In this document: positions 8,644 to 16,712 of the stretch, piece after piece | How positions within the stretch are numbered: the first letter of the stretch is position 1 | Layout: each line of letters starts with the position of its first letter | Source: Amycolatopsis orientalis DSM 40040 = KCTC 9412 | GTDB lineage: Bacteria; Actinomycetota; Actinomycetes; Mycobacteriales; Pseudonocardiaceae | Direction: 5' to 3' | DNA: 64,000 nucleotides | NCBI RefSeq assembly: GCF_000478275.1 | Contig: NZ_ASJB01000017.1 | Span: 62,001 to 126,000, forward strand | Notes under the pieces: model-generated | What the model was told of the DNA's origin: nothing | The model's database searches: none | Seen by the model: the letters and a program-made list of their open reading frames with translations, nothing else | Made by a program: the position numbers and the translations under genes

Positions 8644-8678
8644 CACGGGACATATCCGGCTTGTGGTGAGCTGATGAG

Positions 8679-9392
8679 GTGAGCTCGTCTCCCGCCGAAA
8701 CGGTTTCCGACATCGCCCAGTCCACCCCGCCCGGCACGATCACCCTGGTCACCGGTGGCCTCGCGCTGCTCGTGGTGCTGTCGGGCAGGCCATGGCGGAT
8801 CGCCCGCAACCTGATCACGCTCGTCCACGAGGCCGGCCACGCGCTCGCGGCGGTGCTGGTCGGCAGGCGGCTGCAGGGCATCAAGCTGCATTCGGACACC
8901 TCCGGCGTCACCGTCTCCCGGGGCAAACCCGAGGGGCCGGGGATGGCGTTCACCGCGCTGGCCGGGTACCCGGCGGCCGCGGTACTCGGACTGGTGTTCG
9001 CCGGGCTGCTGTCGTCGGATCTGATCACCGTCGTGCTGATCGTGATGGCCCTGATGCTGCTGGGTGTGCTGGTGATGGTGCGCAACACCTACGGCGTGTT
9101 CGCGGTGGTCACCAGCTCGGTGGTGCTCGGCCTGGTCGCGCTGGTGGCGCCGTCGTGGTTCCAGGCGATCTTCGTCTACCTGCTGACCTGGTTCCTGCTC
9201 TTCGGCGGCGTCCGGCCGGTGTTCGAGCTGCAGATCAAGCGGCGCCGGGGCTCGGCGAGGGATTCCGACGCCGATCAGCTCGGCAGGCTCACCGGGATGC
9301 CCGCCGTGCTGTGGGTGCTGGTGATGGCCGTGCTGACGGTGAGCTGCCTCTTCGCGGGCGGGTTGTGGCTGCTGGAGCCGACCGTCGCCTGA
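8679..9392 (+). CDS. M50 family membrane metallopeptidase-like protein
   Basis: About 237 residues with five to six hydrophobic segments. The zinc motif HEAGH (LVHEAGHALAAVLVG, near residue 50) is buried in a membrane segment, as in site-2-type proteases; AGYPAAAVLGLVF is a second conserved segment. The partner Asp motif typical of full S2P enzymes is not obvious, so activity is uncertain. Start GTG at 8679 follows a GGTGAG sequence. It sits between the glycosylase and ProA-like genes on the same strand without overlap. Confidence 0.75.
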   Translation: MSSSPAETVSDIAQSTPPGTITLVTGGLALLVVLSGRPWRIARNLITLVHEAGHALAAVLVGRRLQGIKLHSDTSGVTVSRGKPEGPGMAFTALAGYPAAAVLGLVFAGLLSSDLITVVLIVMALMLLGVLVMVRNTYGVFAVVTSSVVLGLVALVAPSWFQAIFVYLLTWFLLFGGVRPVFELQIKRRRGSARDSDADQLGRLTGMPAVLWVLVMAVLTVSCLFAGGLWLLEPTVA

Positions 9393-9444
9393 GCGGGGCG
9401 GTACGGCAGACTGGTGGCTCGTTCCGCGCGGAAGGAGTCACCAG

Positions 9445-10677
9445 ATGGACGAGGTCGCCAAGGCCGTCGAGGAATGCGCTCGATCGGCGAAACGGGCCGC
9501 GCCGTCGCTGGCCGCCGCGTCCGCGGAGGCGATCGACGCCGCGCTGAACGCCATGGCGGGCAAGCTGGTCGAGCACGCCGAAGCGGTACTGGAGGCGAAC
9601 CAGGCCGACATCGCCAAGGCGCGCGAGGACGGGATGAGCGCGGGTCTGCTCGACAGGCTCACCATCACCCCCGAGCGGCTGACCGGCATGGCCGAACAGC
9701 TCCGTCTTCTGGCGGGTGCGCCGCACCAGGAGCGGTCCGTCGACGTGTCCACTTTGGACGGCGGGCTGAAACTGGTGGAACGGCGCCGTCCGGTCGGCGT
9801 GATCGGCGCGAACTACGAGGCGCGCCCGAACGTCACGGTGGACGTCGCCTCGCAGCTGGTGAAGTCGCGTAACGGCGGCGTTCTCCGCACGGGTTCCGCC
9901 GCGCTCGGCTCGGCCCAGCGGCTGCGGGAGACCGTGATCGCCCCCGCGCTCGTCGAAGCGGGTATCGACCCGGACGTCATCCAGCTCGTGCCTCGCGCGG
10001 AGCGCGAAGCGGCTTCCGCGCTGGTGCGTTTCCCCGCGCTCGTGCCGCTGGTGATCCTGCGGGGCAGTGGTGACAGCACCCGCGCGCTGGCCACCGAGGC
10101 GGCCGTCCACGGCGTCCGCACGCTGGCCCACGCCGACGGCGGGGGCGTGCTGTACGTCGACGAAGCGGCCGACACCGACAAGGTGCGCGACCTGGTCTTC
10201 AACAGCCTCGACCGGCTCGGTGTCTGCAACCGGCTGAACCTGCTGCTGATCCACGAGGGCGCCCACGATCGCGTCTGGCCCGCCATCTCCGGCGCGCTGG
10301 CCGAACGAGGCGTCACGCCGTCGCTCGCCCCGCACGAGCACGCCATCGGCTACGAATGGGCCCTCGACTCCGACCGCGAGGCGACCGTCACCGTGGCCAA
10401 GGTCGCGGACCTGCCCGAAGCGGCGGAGATCGCCAACGAGCGGACCTCGGGCCTGGCCGCCGGCATCGCCACCGAAAGCCGCGAAGCCGCCGACGCGTTC
10501 TTCGACGCCTACACCGGCACCGGTGTCTTCTGGAACGCTCCGACCCGGCTGCTCGACGGCTTCAAGCTCCTGGCCGTCCCCGAAACCGGCATCAACCTGG
10601 ACAAGGTCCCCGGCCCGCGTGGCCCGGTCACCTACACCGACCTCTACGTGCGGCAGTACGCCGTGCTCCCTGCCTGA
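9445..10677 (+). CDS. gamma-glutamyl phosphate reductase-like aldehyde dehydrogenase, divergent
   Basis: Related to ProA, which reduces gamma-glutamyl phosphate to glutamate semialdehyde in proline synthesis. At 410 residues the length fits. Conserved features are YEARPNVTVDVA (ProA has YESRPNVT), and GVCN with the catalytic Cys. Other diagnostic parts are altered: LRTGSAALGSA instead of LRGGSEA, AHADGGGVLYVD instead of KHLDGNCHVYVD, and the C-terminal PVTYTDLYVRQYAVLP instead of the LTxxKY form. No proB is adjacent. It may therefore be a paralogue with a different acyl-phosphate or acyl substrate; the gene symbol is withheld for this reason. Confidence 0.75.
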   Translation: MDEVAKAVEECARSAKRAAPSLAAASAEAIDAALNAMAGKLVEHAEAVLEANQADIAKAREDGMSAGLLDRLTITPERLTGMAEQLRLLAGAPHQERSVDVSTLDGGLKLVERRRPVGVIGANYEARPNVTVDVASQLVKSRNGGVLRTGSAALGSAQRLRETVIAPALVEAGIDPDVIQLVPRAEREAASALVRFPALVPLVILRGSGDSTRALATEAAVHGVRTLAHADGGGVLYVDEAADTDKVRDLVFNSLDRLGVCNRLNLLLIHEGAHDRVWPAISGALAERGVTPSLAPHEHAIGYEWALDSDREATVTVAKVADLPEAAEIANERTSGLAAGIATESREAADAFFDAYTGTGVFWNAPTRLLDGFKLLAVPETGINLDKVPGPRGPVTYTDLYVRQYAVLPA

Positions 10678-10680
10678 CTT

Positions 10681-10705
10681 CCGCATCCAGAGGACTAAAT
10701 GCGAG
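10681..10705. repeat. half-copy of the GCATTTCGTCC-type palindrome
   Basis: CGCATCCAGAGGACTAAATGC between the ProA-like and cyclase genes matches the right arm of the hairpin at 20830-20892 (two differences in 21). No left arm is present, so it looks like a decayed or solo half element. Confidence 0.55.
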
Positions 10706-10720
10706 GTTGGCGCGAGAGCG

Positions 10721-11878
10721 TCAGCGCCGGCGGCGTCGCTTGGGGCGCGGCCGAGGCGGCAACGCGTCCGCCGTGGCGTCCTCGGCGCTCTCGGGCTCGG
10801 GAGCGTCCGAGGCGTCCGGAGCGGGAGGGATGCCGGGCACCAGTCCCAGCATCTCCGCGGCGAGCTGCTGCGAGGAGGCGAACATGCCGGAAGGCCGCTC
10901 CCGCGCTCGCCGCAGGGACGAAGGCCGCAGCCGGTTGTAGCCCCGCACCGACACCGGTCGCCGGGCCCGCACCTCGTACTCCTCGACCCCCGAAAGCTCG
11001 GTGGCCAGCTCCTTGTCGATCAGGATGGTGCCCGGCCGCGCGGTCGAGGTGAGGCGGGCGGCGAGGTTCACGACCGAGCCGTAGACGTCGCCGAACCGGC
11101 TGAGGATCCGGCCAGAAGCCATGCCCGCCCGCACACCGGGCAAGGTCTCGTCGGCCTCGGCGCGTTCGGACAGCGTCAGGGCGATCTCGGCGCCGTCGAC
11201 GGCGGAATCGGCGACGAACAGCACCTCGTCACCGATCATTTTCACGATCCGCCCGTGGTGTTCGGCGACCACCTCGGTGGCGACGGATTCGAACCGGTCG
11301 AGGACGGCGCTCAGCTCGTCTTCGCCGATTTGCCTGGTCAGCCGGGTGTAGCCGACCATGTCGACGAAACCGACGACCTCGGTCCTCGCTTCGAGGTCTT
11401 CGTCGGGGAAGGCGAACGCCCGTCCCGCGTAGGCCGCGAGGTGCCGCCGCCAGACGAAGTTCTGCACCTTCTCCAGCTCGGGCAGCAGCCTGTCGACGAG
11501 CCGCGCGATCTGGCGTTCGCTGGTGCCGATGTCCTTGTTCTCGGTGATCATCGACCACAGCATGTGAACCTGCCACTCCGCGAGCCGCGAAAGGTGCTGG
11601 CCCAGCGCACGCGTCACCGCCAGCTCGATGCCGGGCTCGATCAGGCCCGAGTTCATCAGCTGGTCGGCGGTGCGGATCGCCTCGATGTCGGCGTCGGTGA
11701 AGACGACCTCGTCGTCATCGACGGTCGCGAAGCCCAGCGCACGCCAAAGCCGCCGAGAACGCTCTTCGGGAACGCCCGCCTTCTCGGCGACTTCGAGCCG
11801 GGTGTACTTGCGTCGGCCGCCGAGCAGGATCCGTTCGAGACGCTGCTGAAGCGCGTCGGGCTCGCCGGAATCGGTCAT
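10721..11878 (-). CDS. class III adenylate cyclase with N-terminal regulatory domain
   Basis: Makes cAMP from ATP in the cytosol. About 385 residues: an all-helical N-terminal regulatory domain (about 10-160, beginning with a MerR-like RKYTRLEVAEKAGV segment) of the Rv1264/Rv2212 type, and a cyclase catalytic domain (about 165-320). Visible catalytic residues are Asp173 (GFVDMVGYT), Lys213 and Asp217 (KMIGDEVLF), Asp264 and the Asn271/Arg275 pair (VVNLAARL). The Lys213/Asp264 pair predicts ATP rather than GTP. The C-terminal 60 residues are Pro/Arg-rich and likely disordered. Its ATG overlaps the stop of the upstream usp gene (TAATG), so both are made together. Confidence 0.92.
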   Translation of the reverse strand: MTDSGEPDALQQRLERILLGGRRKYTRLEVAEKAGVPEERSRRLWRALGFATVDDDEVVFTDADIEAIRTADQLMNSGLIEPGIELAVTRALGQHLSRLAEWQVHMLWSMITENKDIGTSERQIARLVDRLLPELEKVQNFVWRRHLAAYAGRAFAFPDEDLEARTEVVGFVDMVGYTRLTRQIGEDELSAVLDRFESVATEVVAEHHGRIVKMIGDEVLFVADSAVDGAEIALTLSERAEADETLPGVRAGMASGRILSRFGDVYGSVVNLAARLTSTARPGTILIDKELATELSGVEEYEVRARRPVSVRGYNRLRPSSLRRARERPSGMFASSQQLAAEMLGLVPGIPPAPDASDAPEPESAEDATADALPPRPRPKRRRRR

Positions 11879-12327
11879 TAGGTGGTGTGGACGATGAGCA
11901 CGTCCACACCCGACTTCCGGGCGACTTCGGACGGCACGGAACCCAGGATGCGGCCCGCGAGCGTGTTCAGCCCGCGGTTGCCGACCACCAGCAGGTCCGC
12001 GGAGCGGTCGGAGACGACCTTGCGCAGAGCGTCGACGGGATCGCCGACGACAGCGGCGGTATCGATGGCCTTCGCGCCGGCCTTGGCGGCCCGGTCCCGG
12101 GCGGAGAGCAGGGTGTCCTCGGCCGGTGCCGAGCCTACGACCTGGTACGCCTCGTCGCCGAGGACGTCCTGCGCCTTCTCCACGTCACCCTTGTTGGCGG
12201 GGTAGTAGGCGCACACGATGACCAGGGTCGCTCCGGAGTCCCCGGCGACGCTCGCCGCCCGGTCGACCGCGGCGAACGAGGAATCCGATCCGTCCGTGCC
12301 CACGACCACGGTCCGATATGCAGCCAT
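11878..12327 (-). CDS. universal stress protein (UspA family)
   Basis: Single Usp domain of about 149 residues. VVVGTDGSDSS at the N-terminus and the ATP-binding pattern VVGNRGLNTLAGRILGSVPSEV (G-2x-G-9x-G-S type) are present, which suggests a nucleotide-binding member. The start is ATG at 12327 with GGAGG seven bases ahead; the longer frame lacks such a site. Its stop overlaps the cyclase start. Some mycobacterial Usp proteins bind cAMP, so the pairing with a cyclase is suggestive; that is inference. Confidence 0.9.
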   Translation of the reverse strand: MAAYRTVVVGTDGSDSSFAAVDRAASVAGDSGATLVIVCAYYPANKGDVEKAQDVLGDEAYQVVGSAPAEDTLLSARDRAAKAGAKAIDTAAVVGDPVDALRKVVSDRSADLLVVGNRGLNTLAGRILGSVPSEVARKSGVDVLIVHTT

Positions 12328-12431
12328 CCGCAACCTCCACCGATCTGTCTGCCGCACCTGCGTGCGAGCAGCGACGATAACCGCTCGACGACCGGCCCGC
12401 AGGCCGTCGTGAGCACGGTCGGGTGAGAAGG

Positions 12432-13568
12432 TTACTCGCCAGTCGGTTTCTGCGCTGCCGCAGGTCGAGGTGAAGGCTTCGCGCCGGATGTGGCCTTCGG
12501 CACATCGGCCGTCCGCAGCTGCACGGTGGCCTCCGAGTCGGGGGACGGCTTCGCCTTCAGATCCGCCGGGACGTGCGGTTCGTCGCCGAGCACGTGCGTC
12601 GCCTCGGCGAGCGCGGTCCGCGCGGTGCGGACCTGCTCGGCCAGGCTGGAGCGCACCTTGCGGAGCGCTTCGACCCGTTCGGTGGCCTGGGTGATCCGCC
12701 GGTTGGACTCCTCGGTGGCCTGCCGGACGCGGCGGCGGGCCTCGTCGGCCGCTTCGGCGAGCCGGGCGTTGGCCTCGGTGATCGAGTCCTGCTTGCGCTT
12801 GTTGGCGTCGGCGACGGACTCGCGCTGGCGGCGTTCGATGTCGGCCTTGGCCGCTGTCTCCTCTTCGAGCACCTTCGCGCGGATGGCGGCGGCGTCCTCG
12901 GTGGCCTCGCGGACGCGGCGGGCGGCCTCGGCCTTGCTCGCGGCCTCCTGCTCGGCCAGCGCGTGCATGGCTTCGGTGCGCCGCGACGCCATCGCGATCT
13001 CGAAGTCCTCTTCGACCTGGGTGCGGCGCTGCTGCGACTCGGCGTCGAGCTTGTCGCGCTCGGCCTTCGCCTTGTCGGTGATCTCCTTGGCCTCGGCGCG
13101 GGCCTTCTCGAGCACGCCGCGGTGCTCGGCCTCCATCTCCTTGCGGCGGAGGTCGAGCTCGTTGAGCAGCTGCTCGTAACGGGCGCGCATGGCGCTCGCG
13201 TCGGTCTCCGCCTTGGCGCGGATGTGGCCGGCTTCGGCCTCGGCGCGCGCCTTGGTGTCGGCGGCCTCGTCCTGCGCGAGCCGCAGCATGCGCTGCAGGC
13301 GTTCGGAAAGACCTTCGACACTCGTCGGCGGCTGGGCCAGCCTGTCGACCTGGCCGCGCAGGTCCGCGATCTCGCCGCGCGCGATCTCCAGCTGCCGTGC
13401 CAGGTCGCCGGCTTGTCCGATGGCGGCATCGCGATCGGCGGTGAGCATCTTCAGATCGGCGTCCAGCCGCTCGAGATGTTCGTCGACCTGTGCACGGCTG
13501 TAACCGCGCTTCGCCACGTCGAAGCCGGCTCCCAGCGGCACTAGCTCCCGTTCCTCGCCAAGGCTCAT
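12432..13568 (-). CDS. FilP/DivIVA-like long coiled-coil protein
   Basis: A 378-residue protein that is almost entirely coiled coil. The N-terminal GFDVAKRGYSRAQVDEHLERL segment resembles the DivIVA-type start of Streptomyces FilP (GFELVRRGYDRAQVDERI), then residues 40-330 are Ala/Glu/Arg heptads rich in KARAEAE and AEA repeats, and the last 40 residues are a Pro/Lys-rich tail. FilP forms intermediate-filament-like networks giving mechanical strength to hyphae. The neighbourhood (epimerase, thiolase, MeaB a few kb away) matches what I recall of the Streptomyces filP/scy region, which supports the call. No second Scy-like gene is present. It lies 76 bp behind ccr on the same strand. Confidence 0.78.
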   Translation of the reverse strand: MSLGEERELVPLGAGFDVAKRGYSRAQVDEHLERLDADLKMLTADRDAAIGQAGDLARQLEIARGEIADLRGQVDRLAQPPTSVEGLSERLQRMLRLAQDEAADTKARAEAEAGHIRAKAETDASAMRARYEQLLNELDLRRKEMEAEHRGVLEKARAEAKEITDKAKAERDKLDAESQQRRTQVEEDFEIAMASRRTEAMHALAEQEAASKAEAARRVREATEDAAAIRAKVLEEETAAKADIERRQRESVADANKRKQDSITEANARLAEAADEARRRVRQATEESNRRITQATERVEALRKVRSSLAEQVRTARTALAEATHVLGDEPHVPADLKAKPSPDSEATVQLRTADVPKATSGAKPSPRPAAAQKPTGE

Positions 13569-13644
13569 CCTTCTACCGTAGTCGAGCTGGAGTCACGGAA
13601 GGGTGAGCACCCACTCCAACGCGGCGAAAGTGCGTTCTGGCGCG

Positions 13645-14985
13645 CTAAACGTTCCTGAACGCGTTGATCCCGTCGAGGTGCTTCTCGCGCAATTCGTGGT
13701 TCCGGACGCCCAAACCTTCTTCCGGCGCAAGGGCGAGCACGCCGACCTTGCCCTGATGGGCGTTGCGGTGCACGTCCAGCGCGGCCTGGCCGGTCTCTTC
13801 GAGTGAGTACGTCTTCGACAGCGTCGGGTGGATCAGACCTTTCGCGATCAGCCGGTTCGCCTCCCACGATTCGCGGTAGTTGGCGAAGTGGCTGCCGATG
13901 ATCCGCTTGAGGTTCATCCACAAATAGCGGTTGTCGTACTGGTGCATGTAGCCCGACGTCGACGCGCACGTGACGATCGTGCCGCCCTTGCGCGCGGCGT
14001 AGACCGACGCGCCGAAGGTCTCCCGGCCCGGGTGCTCGAAGACGATGTCCGGGTCCTCGCCGCCGGTCAGTTCGCGGATCTTCTTGCCGAACCGCTGCCA
14101 TTCCTTCGGGTCCTGGTTGTGCTCGTCCTTCCAGAATTTGTAACCCTCGGCGTTGCGGTCGATGATCAGCTCCGCGCCCAGCTTGCGGCAGATCTCCGCC
14201 TTTTCGGGGCTGGAGACCACGCACACCGGGATCGCGCCGCCGTTGAGCGCGTACTGCGTCGCGTAGGAACCGAGACCGCCCGAGGCGCCCCAGATCAGCA
14301 CGACGTCGCCCTGCTTCATGTCGGCGCCGTTGCGCGAGACGAGCTGGCGGTAGGCCGTGGAGTTCACCAGTCCGGGGGAGGCGGCCTCCTCCCAGGTGAG
14401 GTGGCCCGGCTTCGGCATCAGCTGGTTCGCCTTGACCAGCGCGATCTCGGCGAGTCCGCCGAAGTTCGTCTCGAAGCCCCAGATCCGCTGCTCGGTGTCG
14501 AGCATCGTGTCGTTGTGCCCGTCCGGGCCTTCGAGTTCCACGTTGAGGCAGTGCGCGACGACCTCGTCGCCCGGCTTCCAGTTGTGCACGCCGGGGCCGG
14601 TGCGCAGCACTACGCCGGACAGATCGGAGCCGACGACGTGATAGGGCAGGTCGTGGCGCTTCGACAGCGGCGAAAGCCGTCCGTAGCGCTCCAGGAACTT
14701 GAAGGTCGAAACCGGCTCGAAGATCGAGGTCCAGACGGTGTTGTAGTTGATCGCGCTCGCCATGACCGCGACCAGCGCCTCGCCGGGGCCGAGTTCCGGT
14801 GTCGGGACCTCGTCCACGTGCAGCGACTTGCGCGGATCCTTGTCGCGGCTTTCGAGCCCCTGGAACATGTCGGCCTCGTCCTTGTGGACGGTCACGCCTC
14901 GGTAGGTCTCCGGCACGTCGAGCGACGCCACGGCGCCGAGGTCATCGTTCAGAATGGCCTGCTGGATCTCGCCGAGCTGCGACAT
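13645..14985 (-). CDS. ccr: crotonyl-CoA carboxylase/reductase
   Basis: NADPH-dependent reductive carboxylation of crotonyl-CoA to (2S)-ethylmalonyl-CoA, supplying the ethylmalonyl-CoA pathway and polyketide extender units. The 446 residues form an MDR fold: catalytic part 1-210, Rossmann motif IWGASGGLGSYATQ at 231-244. The CO2-binding residues known from family structures are all present as Asn82 (INYN), Phe171/Glu172 (WGFET) and His366 (GSHFANY), so this is a true carboxylase, not a plain crotonyl-CoA reductase. The ATG at 14985 follows GGAGGT by five bases. It is divergent from an SPW/TetR pair. Confidence 0.96.
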   Translation of the reverse strand: MSQLGEIQQAILNDDLGAVASLDVPETYRGVTVHKDEADMFQGLESRDKDPRKSLHVDEVPTPELGPGEALVAVMASAINYNTVWTSIFEPVSTFKFLERYGRLSPLSKRHDLPYHVVGSDLSGVVLRTGPGVHNWKPGDEVVAHCLNVELEGPDGHNDTMLDTEQRIWGFETNFGGLAEIALVKANQLMPKPGHLTWEEAASPGLVNSTAYRQLVSRNGADMKQGDVVLIWGASGGLGSYATQYALNGGAIPVCVVSSPEKAEICRKLGAELIIDRNAEGYKFWKDEHNQDPKEWQRFGKKIRELTGGEDPDIVFEHPGRETFGASVYAARKGGTIVTCASTSGYMHQYDNRYLWMNLKRIIGSHFANYRESWEANRLIAKGLIHPTLSKTYSLEETGQAALDVHRNAHQGKVGVLALAPEEGLGVRNHELREKHLDGINAFRNV

Positions 14986-15060
14986 CGGTACCTCCGCGAA
15001 AAGGGGGACGGCGTTAGCGGCACAAATTACTCACCGGTAACCAAGTCCACAACTGTACGA

Positions 15061-15110
15061 GACGTGGAGCACGTCCACATCCCGAAGTGTTATCGACCGG
15101 TCTTGACCGG
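15061..15110. promoter_or_regulatory. two dyads in the ccr / SPW-tetR divergent promoter region
   Basis: The 203-bp divergent region contains GACGTG-gag-CACGTC (15061-15075) and CCGGTC-tt-GACCGG (15097-15110). Both are perfect 6-base-arm dyads lying 76-128 bp before the SPW start and 76-125 bp before the ccr start. They are plausible sites for the TetR protein encoded two genes away. Confidence 0.4.
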
Positions 15111-15188
15111 CCGGCCAACCAAGCGGACCATCGACCTTGGAGATCTCTCCGACCTGCAGGTTTCGTCGATTCGCGGAGGTGAGCACGC

Positions 15189-15557
15189 ATGAATGAACCC
15201 ACGACGCGCCCCTGGACCCGTCCCCATGACTGGGCGGAGGTGGTCATCGGTGTCGTCGTCGCGCTTTCACCCCTCTGGATGACCACGGACAACACCGCCA
15301 TGTGGACGCTCGTCATCCTCGGCGCGCTGGTCGCCCTCGACGGCCTCGCGTCGCTCGCGATGCCTGGCATGGTCTACGGCGAAGGCATCCAGATCGTGCT
15401 GGGCGCGCTGCTGTTCATTTCGCCATGGGTGATGGGCTACTCCGACCTCATGGGCGCGTCCTGGACCGCCTGGATCGGTGGCGTCCTGACCGTGGTGGCC
15501 GGGGCGGCGGCGATGCCGATCGCCCAGGCGACGCACAAGACGGCGAGACAGCACTGA
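15189..15557 (+). CDS. SPW-repeat membrane protein
   Basis: A 122-residue integral membrane protein with four hydrophobic segments. It carries the family signature twice, as LSPLW near residue 28 and ISPWVMGYSD near residue 77, each followed by a Trp-rich turn. The function of SPW proteins is unknown. The ATG at 15189 follows GGAGGTGA. It is 16 bp ahead of the tetR gene, so the regulator probably controls it. Confidence 0.85.
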   Translation: MNEPTTRPWTRPHDWAEVVIGVVVALSPLWMTTDNTAMWTLVILGALVALDGLASLAMPGMVYGEGIQIVLGALLFISPWVMGYSDLMGASWTAWIGGVLTVVAGAAAMPIAQATHKTARQH

Positions 15558-15573
15558 CCCAGGAGGAGACGGC

Positions 15574-16137
15574 GTGAAAGAGGATTCGGCGAAACAGCGC
15601 ATCCTGCGAGCCGCGGAGGCGCTTTTCGCCGAATCCGGTTTCGACGCGACACCCACCTCGCGGATCGCGGAGCGGGCCGGTGTGCCCAAAGGGCTGGTGC
15701 ACTACTACTTCCGGCGCAAGTCGGATCTGCTGGCCGCCCTGGTCGCCGAACTGCCCGACGCCCGGATCGAACCGGCCGTCGTGGTCGTCCCCGGCGACCT
15801 CGCGGGCAGCCTCCGCGGTCTCGTCATGGAACTCGACAGGCGGTTCAACCGGTCCTTGGCGCTGTCACACCTCTTGTGGCGCGAAGCCGACACGCATCGC
15901 GCGGTACGCGACGCGCTGGCCGAACGGTTCCAGCAGCTCGTCCGCCAGGTGAAGGCGGTGATCGTCGCCGCGAGCGGCGGCAAGCTCGCGGTCGCCGACA
16001 TCGACTCGGCGTCGGGGCTGCTCGCGAGGGCGGTCAGCCACCGGCACGCGACGGCACGGCACAGCGAGGACGGGGACCCCGCCGAGATCGATCGCGAGGT
16101 CCTCTTCATCGCCGAGGCGCTGACGCGCGGTCAGTGA
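15574..16137 (+). CDS. TetR-family transcriptional regulator
   Basis: 187 residues. The N-terminal helix-turn-helix is clear (RILRAAEALFAESGFDATPTSRIAERAGVPKGLVHYYFRRK, residues 9-49); the ligand domain is all-helical and of unknown specificity. The start is GTG at 15574 behind AGGAGGAG. Co-transcribed with the SPW gene; its 3' end overlaps the convergent epimerase gene by seven bases. Confidence 0.93.
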   Translation: MKEDSAKQRILRAAEALFAESGFDATPTSRIAERAGVPKGLVHYYFRRKSDLLAALVAELPDARIEPAVVVVPGDLAGSLRGLVMELDRRFNRSLALSHLLWREADTHRAVRDALAERFQQLVRQVKAVIVAASGGKLAVADIDSASGLLARAVSHRHATARHSEDGDPAEIDREVLFIAEALTRGQ

Positions 16138-16580
16138 CCGCCGGCAGCCGGTTCGACCAGCTCCACCAGCACACCACCGGCGTCCTTGGGGTGAACGAAG
16201 TTCACCCGGCTGTTGGACGTGCCGCGTTTGGCCTCGGCGTAGAGCAGCCGGAGTCCCTGCGCGCGCAGCGCGGCCGCGGCGGCGTCCACATCGGACACTC
16301 GATAGGCCAGCTGCTGCAGGCCGGGGCCGCTCTTCGCGAGGAACTTGCCGATCGCCGAGTCCTCGCGCAGCGGGGCGAGGAGCTGGATGGCGGTCTCGGT
16401 CCCGGCGGTGCCCGGTGCGCGCAGCATCGCCTCGCGGACGCCCTGCTCCTCGTTGACTTCCTCGTGCGCCACCTCCAGGCCGAAATGCTCGGCGTGGAAG
16501 GCGATCGCCGCGTCGAGGTCGGGTACCGCGATGCCGACGTGGTCGATGGCGGTCACGAACGGTTTCAGCGCCTGGTTCAT
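16131..16580 (-). CDS. mce: methylmalonyl-CoA epimerase
   Basis: Interconverts (2R)- and (2S)-methylmalonyl-CoA (and probably ethylmalonyl-CoA). The 149-residue VOC fold has the expected metal ligands: DHVGIAVPDLD (His), ETAIQLLAP (Gln region), GPGLQQLAYRV (His replaced by Gln in the usual GxGxHHxAY form) and GVLVELVEP (Glu). The Gln in GLQQLAY is worth noting because most family members have His there. It links Ccr and MeaB nearby to the methylmalonyl-CoA mutase reaction. Confidence 0.88.
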   Translation of the reverse strand: MNQALKPFVTAIDHVGIAVPDLDAAIAFHAEHFGLEVAHEEVNEEQGVREAMLRAPGTAGTETAIQLLAPLREDSAIGKFLAKSGPGLQQLAYRVSDVDAAAAALRAQGLRLLYAEAKRGTSNSRVNFVHPKDAGGVLVELVEPAAGGH

Positions 16581-16712
16581 GCAGAGCAGGATAGGTGCGC
16601 GGGCGGGCGGACCGGCGTGCGCCGCCTCACACTGGCTCCATCAAGAAGGCCGTGACGCGGGTATGGTCTCGAAGACCGCCTATTGCCCTTGCGCCGATGC
16701 TTGGAGGACGCC

